From CAZTBB01 sp964611755 (GTDB lineage: Bacteria; Pseudomonadota; Alphaproteobacteria; Micavibrionales; Micavibrionaceae), in the NCBI GenBank assembly GCA_964611755.1, contig CAZTBB010000028.1, positions 1 to 22,735 of the forward strand: 22,735 nucleotides of DNA. The letters run 5' to 3'. Below, piece by piece: positions 9,264 through 16,367 of the stretch (positions are counted from its first letter, which is position 1; each line of letters starts with the position of its first letter). Below the pieces are notes generated by a model. The model worked only from the letters and a program-made list of their open reading frames with translations. It was not told the origin of the DNA and made no database searches. The position numbers were made by a program, and so were the translations under genes.

Positions 9264-9498
9264 TGGGCGCGGCCCGAAAATTAGAATTAATACAAAGACT
9301 AGCTACCCGCCAAGAACAAGGCAAGCACTCTTAAATCTATAAGAATTTGGGTCGCATGGCAAGCGCTCCCTTCAAACGAAGGCTTTGCTACAACATAAAG
9401 ATCTCGCATATCTTGGGATAAATATAGTCAAGACTTCACATTTGTTTTTGAATGTTGCATTCTCATACCATTCAGGAACAAGGATAAGGACACACCTT
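9264..9498. promoter_or_regulatory. Divergent intergenic region between the secretion operon and pntAA
   Basis: These 235 bases must hold promoters for both operons. On the plus strand TTGCTA near 9385 followed 18 bases later by TATCTT, and TTGTTT near 9442 followed 18 bases later by TACCAT, are weak sigma-70-like pairs for pnt; neither is convincing. A small hairpin (CCTTC-AAAC-GAAGG, 9369–9382, flanked by AAGC and GCTT) lies in the middle. The pntAA ribosome site AAGGA (9486–9490) is clear. No repeat or RNA gene is recognised. Confidence 0.35.
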
Positions 9499-10779
9499 AT
9501 GGGGATCAAAATTGCAGTTTTGAGTGAAACACACGCCGATGAGAAGCGCGTTGCGACATCACCGGACATGGTTAAAAAGCTTAAAGATCTTGGAGCGTCT
9601 CTAACCATTCAAAAAGGCGCCGGCATAAATGCTTCAATTGCAGATGCCGACTTTAAAGCGGCCGGCGCAACGATTGGCAACTCTGTTGCCGACACCTTAA
9701 AAGGAGCCCATATTATCCTTAAGGTTCAACCGCCGACGACAGATGAACTGAAAAAATATCCCAAAAAATCAATTTCCGTGAGTTTGGTGAACCCGTTTAA
9801 CAATAAGCCACTCATAGATTTAGCCGCCAAATCCGATGTTACGCTGTTCGCGATGGAGATGGTTCCCCGCATAACCCGCGCTCAGGCCATGGATGTGCTG
9901 TCCTCACAATCCAACCTTGCGGGCTACAAATCTGTTTTGGATGCCTGTGAACATTATGGCCGAGCCTTCCCCATGATGATGACGGCCGCAGGCACAATCC
10001 CCCCTGCCAAAGTGTTTATTATGGGCGCTGGCGTTGCCGGCCTTCAGGCAATCGCAACAGCCAGACGATTGGGTGCGGTCGTTTCCGCCACCGATGTACG
10101 CCCTGCCGCAAAAGAGCAAGTTGAATCACTCGGCGCAAGCTTTATTGCCGTCGAGGATGATGAGTTCAAGGAAGCCGAGACAGCAGGCGGATATGCCAAA
10201 GAAATGTCCGCCGCCTACAAAAAGAAACAAGCGGCTCTTGTCGAAGAACATATTGCAAAACAGGATATTGTCATTACAACCGCTCTGATCCCAGGACGGC
10301 CGGCACCTGAACTCATAAGTGAGAGCATGGTTAAATCCATGAAAGCCGGCTCGGTGATTGTGGACTTAGCCGTTGAGACTGGCGGAAACTGCGCATGTTC
10401 GGAAGCCGGTAAGGTTGTTAAAAAACACGGCGTTACCCTTATTGGGCACAATAATGTGCCCAGCCGATTGGCCGCCGATGCCTCCATGCTCTATGCCAAA
10501 AATGTATATAATCTGCTCGCGCTGATTATTGATAAAGAGAGCAAAGCCATCAAGCTTGATATGGATGATGATATCCTGAAAGGCCTGACACTGACTCATG
10601 GTGGTAAGATTGTTCACCCTAATTTTGAAACAAAAAAAGCACCTGCCCAAAAGGCACCTGCCAAGAAAGCTCCGGCCAAAAAAGCGCCAGCCAAGAAAAA
10701 ACCGGCAACAAAGTCAAAAGCAACTGCGAAAAAGACATCAACAAAGAAACCAGCGACTAAGAAAAAGGCATCCTCATGA
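9499..10779 (+). CDS. pntAA: Proton-translocating NAD(P) transhydrogenase, NAD(H)-binding subunit (alpha part 1)
   Basis: 426 residues; the soluble domain I that binds NAD(H) and exchanges hydride with NADP in PntB, on the cytoplasmic face. ATG at 9499 is chosen because AAGGA sits eight bases upstream and MGIKIAVLSE begins where family members begin; the frame is open to 9385, but that extension has no family-like sequence. Visible signatures are the RQD loop (Arg124, Gln129, Asp132 in RITRAQAMD), the dinucleotide fold GAGVAGL (176–182) followed by SATDVRP, and DLAVETGGNC (289–298). The domain ends around residue 376. After it comes a Lys/Ala/Pro tail of about 50 residues with 19 lysines, not part of the known domain I fold. 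The stop overlaps the pntAB start by four bases (ATGA), so the two are coupled. Confidence 0.96.
   Translation: MGIKIAVLSETHADEKRVATSPDMVKKLKDLGASLTIQKGAGINASIADADFKAAGATIGNSVADTLKGAHIILKVQPPTTDELKKYPKKSISVSLVNPFNNKPLIDLAAKSDVTLFAMEMVPRITRAQAMDVLSSQSNLAGYKSVLDACEHYGRAFPMMMTAAGTIPPAKVFIMGAGVAGLQAIATARRLGAVVSATDVRPAAKEQVESLGASFIAVEDDEFKEAETAGGYAKEMSAAYKKKQAALVEEHIAKQDIVITTALIPGRPAPELISESMVKSMKAGSVIVDLAVETGGNCACSEAGKVVKKHGVTLIGHNNVPSRLAADASMLYAKNVYNLLALIIDKESKAIKLDMDDDILKGLTLTHGGKIVHPNFETKKAPAQKAPAKKAPAKKAPAKKKPATKSKATAKKTSTKKPATKKKASS
10629..10776 (+). repeat. Lysine-rich KAPAKKAPAKK tail coded at the end of pntAA
   Basis: Codons for residues about 377–426 of PntAA give degenerate KAPA(K/Q)K units (nt about 10635–10700), then TK/SK/ATAKK-type units to the stop. 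There are 19 Lys and one acidic residue in 50. The pattern resembles histone-H1-like bacterial tails. The reading frame is continuous with the enzyme domain and the following gene overlaps its stop normally, so it is not a frameshift artefact. The DNA repeats are imperfect (AAA/AAG, GCA/GCT/GCG/GCC vary), arguing that the protein sequence is kept by selection. Confidence 0.85.
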
Positions 10780-11201
10780 GCACAGAAACCAAAAATGTTA
10801 GTGAAAGCGCCGCTGATATCGCTAACACCTTAAAAGAACTATCGGAGAAGGCGGCAAATCTGGCCGTAGAAGCGAGCCAGTCATTGGCCGATGCCAATCT
10901 GGCGGAACATGCTTCCGATCCCTATATCATTACCGGTTTAACGGTTTTTGTTCTGGCCTGTTTTGTTGGCTATCATGTCGTTTGGCGTGTTACTCCCGCC
11001 CTTCACTCACCATTAATGGGCATTACAAATGCTGTATCCTCTGTGATTATTGTCGGAGCAATTATTGCTTTAGGCAGTGCGGAGGACAACTTCTCAAAGC
11101 TTCTTGCGTTTCTTGGAGTTGTGCTGGCCTCAGTGAATATTTTTGGCGGATTTATTATTACACGCCGCATGCTTCATATGTTTAAAAAGAAGGGGGCCTA
11201 A
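10776..11201 (+). CDS. pntAB: NAD(P) transhydrogenase, membrane subunit (alpha part 2)
   Basis: 141 residues. The membrane part has three helices (about 49–70, 84–100, 107–128) with the family stretch VGYHVVWRVTPALHSPLMG and SVNIFGGFIITRRML near the end. It forms, with PntB, the proton channel (domain II) in the inner membrane. The start ATG overlaps the pntAA stop (ATGA). The first 48 residues precede the usual DPYI-type beginning of the membrane part and form an acidic, probably helical segment (nine Asp/Glu against three Lys; ELSEKAANLAVEA). That makes the N-terminal region notable next to the basic PntAA tail. The following pntB starts four bases after the stop. Confidence 0.94.
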   Translation: MSTETKNVSESAADIANTLKELSEKAANLAVEASQSLADANLAEHASDPYIITGLTVFVLACFVGYHVVWRVTPALHSPLMGITNAVSSVIIVGAIIALGSAEDNFSKLLAFLGVVLASVNIFGGFIITRRMLHMFKKKGA

Positions 11202-11204
11202 ATC

Positions 11205-12593
11205 ATGGATACAATCGCATCCCTCACTTATTTGGTTTCTGCCGTATTGTTTATTCTCTCGCTACGCGGCTTATCTCACCCGGAAACGGCCCGCCAAGGC
11301 GTCCTCTTTGGGATGGTTGGTATGGGGCTGGCTATTGTGACAACCCTCCTGCTTCCGCAGGTATCTTCTTATGTTCTCATTATTCTCGGGATCATGGTCG
11401 GCGGATCAATTGGTGCCGTGATTGCCAATAAAATTGAAATGACCTCCTTGCCACAATTAATGGCGGCCTTCCACTCTTTGGTTGGTCTGGCTGCTGTGTT
11501 CGTTGCTGCAGCTGCCTTTTATAATCCTGAGAGTTTTGGTATCGGGCAAACCGGCAATATCAAGCTGGCAAGTCTTATTGAGATGTCTTTGGGGGCTGCT
11601 ATTGGTGCTCTCACTTTCACGGGCTCCATCATAGCCTGGGGTAAGTTACAAGGGACCATTTCCGGTAAGCCGGTAACATTTATCGGGCAACACAAATTAA
11701 ATGCGGCTCTTGGTATCTTGCTTGTTGTGCTCATCCTTCTCCTTTGTGTCACAAATGCAAGCTTCTATTTCTGGGCTATTGTGCTGCTGGCCTTCGCACT
11801 TGGTGTATTGATGATTATCCCGATTGGCGGTGCGGACATGCCCGTCATTGTGTCTATGCTAAACTCTTATTCTGGCTGGGCCGCTGCCGGTATCGGCTTT
11901 ACCCTGCATAACAATCTATTGATTATCACCGGCGCCCTTGTCGGTGCCTCCGGTGCGATCCTATCCTACATTATGTGCAAGGGCATGAATCGCTCCTTTA
12001 TCTCTGTATTGCTTGGTGGCTTTGGCGGAGAGCAATCCAGCGGCGCGGCTCAGGATCATGGTGACCGTAACGCCAAGATCGGCGCCGCCGACGATGCGGC
12101 CTACATCATGAAGAACGCATCGAAGGTTATTATTGTGCCCGGCTATGGAATGGCCGTTGCTCAGGCACAGCATGCCTTACGTGAAATGGCCGATATTTTG
12201 AAGGCTGAAGGTGTGGATGTGAAATACGCGATCCACCCTGTTGCCGGACGCATGCCGGGCCATATGAACGTGCTCTTAGCCGAAGCGAATGTACCGTATG
12301 ACGAGGTGTTTGAAATGGAAGATATCAACCGCGAATTTGCACAAGCCGACGTGGCCTATGTAATCGGAGCCAATGATATTACAAACCCGGCCGCCAAGAA
12401 TGACTCCAGCTCGCCTATTTATGGCATGCCTGTGCTGGACGTTGAAAAAGCCAAAACGGTTCTCTTTGTTAAGCGCTCTATGGGGTCTGGGTATGCCGGC
12501 ATTGATAACCCACTCTTCTTTGAAGAGAACACGATGATGCTTTTGGATGATGCCAAGGCGATGACAGAGAACATTATTAAAGCCATGGAATAG
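11205..12593 (+). CDS. pntB: NAD(P) transhydrogenase, NADP(H)-binding beta subunit
   Basis: 462 residues, full length. Residues 1–260 contain about eight or nine membrane helices of domain II, including His90 (MAAFHSLVGLAA), equivalent to the proton-channel histidine of E. coli PntB. Domain III (about 290–462) binds NADP(H): VPGYGMAVAQAQ (311–322), GRMPGHMNVLL (348–358), GANDITNPAA (388–397) and VKRSMGSGYAGIDNPLF (422–438). It couples inward proton flow to reduction of NADP by NADH, supplying NADPH. The ATG follows the pntAB stop by three bases, with a G-rich ribosome site (AAGGGGG) in the end of pntAB. No terminator is visible after the TAG. Confidence 0.97.
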   Translation: MDTIASLTYLVSAVLFILSLRGLSHPETARQGVLFGMVGMGLAIVTTLLLPQVSSYVLIILGIMVGGSIGAVIANKIEMTSLPQLMAAFHSLVGLAAVFVAAAAFYNPESFGIGQTGNIKLASLIEMSLGAAIGALTFTGSIIAWGKLQGTISGKPVTFIGQHKLNAALGILLVVLILLLCVTNASFYFWAIVLLAFALGVLMIIPIGGADMPVIVSMLNSYSGWAAAGIGFTLHNNLLIITGALVGASGAILSYIMCKGMNRSFISVLLGGFGGEQSSGAAQDHGDRNAKIGAADDAAYIMKNASKVIIVPGYGMAVAQAQHALREMADILKAEGVDVKYAIHPVAGRMPGHMNVLLAEANVPYDEVFEMEDINREFAQADVAYVIGANDITNPAAKNDSSSPIYGMPVLDVEKAKTVLFVKRSMGSGYAGIDNPLFFEENTMMLLDDAKAMTENIIKAME

Positions 12594-12620
12594 GAATCAC
12601 CCCCCCTACTCGAGTGAACT

Positions 12621-12984
12621 ATGTCTGATAATATAATAGATCTAGAAGCTATTCGTGCTCAAAAGCAAAGCTGCAAAAAAGGCGACAGCCATAGATCAAC
12701 CCCTGCCTTTCAAAGCGCCTCGCCTCTTCCTCAAGGCTCGCTTTTACCTCCGATGGGAGAAACGCGGTTATGCTCACGAAAAAATGACCAAGGCTTAACC
12801 GAAATATTTACGCAAGACCCTTATGCAGGAAGTACCAGACGTCTTAGANNNNNNNNNNAACCGCTTCGCCCCTGCAGTTCATAATGTCCGCCCCCCACAA
12901 AAGGCAGATCAGCTTTCCTTTCATTCTCCGGCCTCCGAACAAAGCCAACGCGCCCTCAACCTGTGGGGTCCTCATCACCGCTAG
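12621..12984 (+). CDS. Possible small hypothetical protein interrupted by an assembly gap
   Basis: From ATG 12621 a frame reads MSDNIIDLEAIRAQKQS and continues to the run of 10 N at 12849–12858 with EIFTQDPYAGSTRRL just before it. After the gap a compatible Ser/Pro/Gln-rich frame beginning at 12859 (NRFAPAVHNVRPPQKADQ) ends at TAG 12982–12984 (LNLWGPHHR). Joining the two needs a gap length divisible by three, so not exactly 10. A competing frame through 12690–12795 (FKAPRLFLKARFYLRWEKRG, stop TAA before the gap) also looks protein-like, so an indel near the A-run at 12675–12680 or a pseudogene is possible. No clear ribosome site and no family recognised. The remainder of 12594–13039 shows nothing further. 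Confidence 0.35.
12849..12858. other. Assembly gap (10 N)
   Basis: Ten unknown bases lie inside the possible small ORF. Because the only other gap in the window is demonstrably not true to size, this one is probably also a placeholder, and the reading frame across it should not be trusted. Confidence 0.95.
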
Positions 12985-13039
12985 TGCGGCATTGTATATT
13001 TATTTCATTCTTCACTCAAAATGAACTATCATACTCCTC

Positions 13040-14032
13040 ATGAATGAGCATAAAAATATTCCCCCCGGCCTCGACCAACGTTTTTACAAACCCGAAGGCT
13101 ACATATTTAATTTTTTTGAGCGTAAAGGAACGCAGCGTCTGCGCAAAATTCGCTATGCGCTCTATATGCCCGAAAACCCGAAAGGCATCATTGTTCATTT
13201 GCCGGGCTTATCGGAATTCGCAGAAAAATATTATGAACTGGCCCATGATATCTATGACAAAAACTATGGCTATGTTTGTATTGATTGGGTAGGTCAGGGC
13301 AAATCCTCGCGTTATATGGATAACACGCATAAACGCCATGCGGATCCGTTCGAGGAGGATGTTGCCGATTTGCATGAACTCATCACACAATATGTCCCCG
13401 ATAAGGGACCATTATTTATGTTGGCGCACTCTATGGGGGGTAATCTTGGTATACGCTATGCGATTGAACACCCCCATACATTTAAGGCCATCGGCCTGAG
13501 CGCGCCTATGTTTGGTATAAAGGCCGTGGCGGCTCTTCCCAAGGATATTCGCCATCACATTTCTTCCTTTATGAATAATTTTTTCTCGGAAAAATATGTG
13601 CTTGGCGGCATGGATTGGAATGAGCATTTGCGCGGCAAAGAGGGGATTGATATTTTTTCCAGCGATCCTATTCGTGGAAAGCTTCACCATAAATGGAGCC
13701 TTGCCGATGAAGAATTGCGGCTTGGTGCTATCACCTATGGCTGGGTGGATGAGGCCCTGAAATCATGCGCCGCGCTTTTCAAACCGGATGTGTTGGATCA
13801 GGTAAAGGTTCCTGTCTTTATCGGTGTTGCCGAAAAAGAGGGATTGGTTGATAATGATGAAATACGCCGCGCATATAACATGCTGCCGCATGCTGAATTG
13901 GTCGAGTTTACGGGCGCACAGCACGAACTTCTGGTAGAAATAGATAGTATTCGTGATGCTTATCTTAAGCGCTATTTCTCACTTATTGAAAAAGCGACGC
14001 AGAATGTGCAAAATAAGGCCAGTGCAAATTAA
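13040..14032 (+). CDS. Alpha/beta hydrolase, lysophospholipase/monoacylglycerol lipase type (PldB-like)
   Basis: 330 residues of the serine aminopeptidase S33/Hydrolase_4 fold. The oxyanion motif is HLPGLSEF (53–60), the nucleophile elbow AHSMGG (129–134) with Ser131, the acid is near AEKEGLVDN (Glu267 or Asp271), and the base is His295 in GAQHELLVE. The segment IDWVGQGKSSRY (81–92) is typical of this group. There is no signal peptide, so it is probably cytoplasmic or loosely membrane-bound. The likely reaction is release of a fatty acid from a lysophospholipid or monoglyceride, but the substrate is not defined by sequence. The ATG at 13040 is the first in frame; no good ribosome site precedes it. 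A separate small gene follows 26 bases after the stop on the same strand. Confidence 0.85.
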   Translation: MNEHKNIPPGLDQRFYKPEGYIFNFFERKGTQRLRKIRYALYMPENPKGIIVHLPGLSEFAEKYYELAHDIYDKNYGYVCIDWVGQGKSSRYMDNTHKRHADPFEEDVADLHELITQYVPDKGPLFMLAHSMGGNLGIRYAIEHPHTFKAIGLSAPMFGIKAVAALPKDIRHHISSFMNNFFSEKYVLGGMDWNEHLRGKEGIDIFSSDPIRGKLHHKWSLADEELRLGAITYGWVDEALKSCAALFKPDVLDQVKVPVFIGVAEKEGLVDNDEIRRAYNMLPHAELVEFTGAQHELLVEIDSIRDAYLKRYFSLIEKATQNVQNKASAN

Positions 14033-14058
14033 TTGATTTATCAGAGAAGGCAAATTTA

Positions 14059-14286
14059 ATGGAAAACGCAAATCAATCCCGTCTCAGCGACCGTATTTTA
14101 GAAGCCCTTGAATTGGCTCTTGAACAAAACGATCTAGCCGTTTCAGAGACATTAACGCAAGCCTTGGAAATTTCCATTACCCGTAATTCAGGTGGTGGTG
14201 AATTTATAGAACGCCGCGATTATCCACCTGAAATTGAAAAATGCATGGATAGGTTGGAAAAGCTGCGCAGCGACACTATTGGTTAG
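14059..14286 (+). CDS. Small conserved-looking protein of unknown function
   Basis: 75 residues, with a good GAGAAGG ribosome site (14044–14050) eight bases before the ATG, which makes it a credible gene. It has no signal peptide or membrane segment. It is mostly helical: a first helix with alternating Leu and acidic residues (ILEALELALEQNDLAVSETL), a loop with GGGEFIERRDYPPE, and a last helix (MDRLEKLRSDT). From memory, similar small proteins occur in other alphaproteobacteria, but I know no function. It is probably co-transcribed with the hydrolase upstream. Its stop lies two bases from the convergent ligA stop. Confidence 0.75.
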   Translation: MENANQSRLSDRILEALELALEQNDLAVSETLTQALEISITRNSGGGEFIERRDYPPEIEKCMDRLEKLRSDTIG

Positions 14287-14297
14287 TTTCAACCAAT
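14278..14297. terminator. Inverted repeat across the convergent stops of the 75-residue gene and ligA
   Basis: ATTGGTT and AACCAAT (7-base arms, 6-base loop) span both stop codons. The stem has only two G-C pairs and no T-run follows on either side, so it is at best a weak bidirectional terminator. It may simply result from the overlapping 3' ends. Confidence 0.25.
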
Positions 14298-16367
14298 TAA
14301 ATCTGCCCAATCCTGTTCACTTAAAACTGTCACACCAAGCTCTTTTGCTTTGGTCAGTTTAGAACCGGCATTTTCTCCGGCCACAAGATAGTCTGTTTTG
14401 GATGACACAGATCCGCTAACTTTAGCCCCAAGGCTCTCAGCTTTTGCCTTTATTTCAGCGCGGGTCATCAGTGTTAGCGTCCCCGTAAACACAACAACTT
14501 TTCCTGCGACAGGACTGTCCGATGATGTGGTGTGTTCATAGGGCTGAATATCCAGTATATCGGCCAGAGCATCTAATATTTCAAGATTATGCGGCTCCGC
14601 AAAGAACCCAATCAAATCTCCGGCAACAGCGGGACCTATATCTTCGAGGTCAAGAAGGGCATGATAGGCTTCGCTTTCATGATTTTGAGCACTTATCATA
14701 GCCATGCGCAAATGCTCTAAGTCGCCATAGGCAGCTGCCAAGCGTTTGGCGGTGGCCTCCCCGATTTGACGAATACCAAGCGCATAGATAAAGCGGTTCA
14801 ATGCAATGACACGCTTATTATCAATGGCCTCAAACAGATTCTTCACGGATTGCTCTCCCCAACCATCGCGCGATTGCAAAGGTGGATCAAGTGACTCATT
14901 AATTTGCTGAAGCTTAAAAATATCAGTAGGGTCTTTAACAATCCCCTCTTCCCAAAATTGCTCGATTATCTTGGCCCCCAGCCCGTCAATATCAAACGCC
15001 AGACGTGAGACAAAATGTTTCAGGCGCTCCACAGCTTGCGCCGAACAAATCAACCCGCCAGTGCATCTGCGAACCGCTTCCCCCTCTTCACGCAAGGCTA
15101 CGGAATTACAAACAGGACAGTGATCCGGGTATTCAAACAGTATTTCATCCCCGGCTCTTTTATCCATAACCACCTCAACAATTTGAGGGATAACATCACC
15201 AGCGCGCTGGATCACAACATGATCGCCAATACGAACATCCTTACGAGCGATTTCATCTTCGTTATGTAGCGTTGCATTGGACACAACAACACCGCCTACT
15301 GTTATGGGCTCCAGGCGAGCCACTGGGGTGAGTGCACCCGTTCGCCCCACCTGGATATCAATGCCCCGAATAACCGTTATGGCACGTTCGGCTGGAAATT
15401 TATGTGCCGTGGCCCAGCGCGGTGCACGTGCAACAAAGCCCAACCTCTCTTGCAAAACCAAGTCGTTTACCTTGTAAACAATACCATCAATTTCGTAATC
15501 CAGATCGGGGCGCTCCTCCAAGACCGCCTGGTAATAGCTCATAATACCATCTACAGCATCCCCCAAATAAGAGGGGGTGGTCGGGATGCCTGCCTCTTGT
15601 AATTTTTTGCGAATGCCCTCTTGGCTGTCCGATAATGGTTCACTCACTTCGCCCAGAGCATAACCAAAAAATTGTAAACTTCGAGATGCTGTTACACTCG
15701 GGTCAAGCTGGCGAACAGATCCGGCTGCGGCATTTCTTGGATTGGCAAATTTTTGCTTACCTGCCTCTTCCTGTTTTTTATTGAGCTCCTCAAATGCAGA
15801 ACGCGCCATGTAAATTTCGCCCCTTACCTCCAATATAGCAGGCACATTCCCCGTGAGCTTTTGAGGAATATCCGAGATTGTTTTAACATTGGCTGTGATA
15901 TTCTCGCCTTCGGCTCCATCGCCGCGCGTTGCCGCCATAACCAGATGACCATCCTCATAACGCAAAGAGCACGACAAACCATCAATTTTAGGCTCTGCCA
16001 AAATCAATAGGGATTGATCCTGACCTATGTTAAGAAAACGCTTGGTGCGTTCAATAAAATCTTCCAAATCCTCTTCTGAGAAAACATTAGATAAGGAAAG
16101 CATTGGTAAGGCATGTTTTACTTTCTCAAAGCCTTTGGCAGGTTTTGCCCCAACTTTTTCTGCAGCCTTAGTTGACAAATCAGGGTATTCCTTAACAAGC
16201 TCAAGCATGCGCTTTTTCATTATATCGTATTCATGGTCAGTAATTTCAGGCTTATCAAGTTCATGATATAAACGATCATAATGGCCAAGCTTTTGAATTA
16301 AGCTTTTATATTCCTTTTCAATCTCTTCAGAATGAAAAAGCGTTCCATAACTATTGTCATTATTCAT
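14289..16367 (-). CDS. ligA: NAD-dependent DNA ligase
   Basis: 692 residues, full length. LigA seals nicks during replication and repair, using NAD as AMP donor. Domain order is: Ia (about 1–75, YDRLYHELDKPEITDHEYD), adenylation domain with catalytic Lys127 in EPKIDGLS, GEIYM (183–187), IDGIVYKV (293–300), OB fold (about 325–405, VGRTGALTPVA), four-Cys zinc finger (Cys417, Cys420, Cys435, Cys441), helix-hairpin-helix region (about 450–600, DIDGLGAKI, ALGIRQIGEATA) and a C-terminal BRCT domain (about 617–692, GKVVVFTGTL). All catalytic residues are present. The start ATG overlaps the recN stop by four bases, so it is the last gene of a bamD–recN–ligA transcript. Confidence 0.97.
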   Translation of the reverse strand: MNNDNSYGTLFHSEEIEKEYKSLIQKLGHYDRLYHELDKPEITDHEYDIMKKRMLELVKEYPDLSTKAAEKVGAKPAKGFEKVKHALPMLSLSNVFSEEDLEDFIERTKRFLNIGQDQSLLILAEPKIDGLSCSLRYEDGHLVMAATRGDGAEGENITANVKTISDIPQKLTGNVPAILEVRGEIYMARSAFEELNKKQEEAGKQKFANPRNAAAGSVRQLDPSVTASRSLQFFGYALGEVSEPLSDSQEGIRKKLQEAGIPTTPSYLGDAVDGIMSYYQAVLEERPDLDYEIDGIVYKVNDLVLQERLGFVARAPRWATAHKFPAERAITVIRGIDIQVGRTGALTPVARLEPITVGGVVVSNATLHNEDEIARKDVRIGDHVVIQRAGDVIPQIVEVVMDKRAGDEILFEYPDHCPVCNSVALREEGEAVRRCTGGLICSAQAVERLKHFVSRLAFDIDGLGAKIIEQFWEEGIVKDPTDIFKLQQINESLDPPLQSRDGWGEQSVKNLFEAIDNKRVIALNRFIYALGIRQIGEATAKRLAAAYGDLEHLRMAMISAQNHESEAYHALLDLEDIGPAVAGDLIGFFAEPHNLEILDALADILDIQPYEHTTSSDSPVAGKVVVFTGTLTLMTRAEIKAKAESLGAKVSGSVSSKTDYLVAGENAGSKLTKAKELGVTVLSEQDWADLIG

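Noticed and set aside
9385..9498. N-terminal extension of PntAA from an upstream start
   Set aside because: ATG at 9499 has a good AAGGA ribosome site and matches the family start; the extension has no family-like sequence.
10635..10700. Tandem repeat as a sign of misassembly
   Set aside because: The repeat units differ in codon choice, the frame is intact, and pntAB follows with a normal ATGA overlap.
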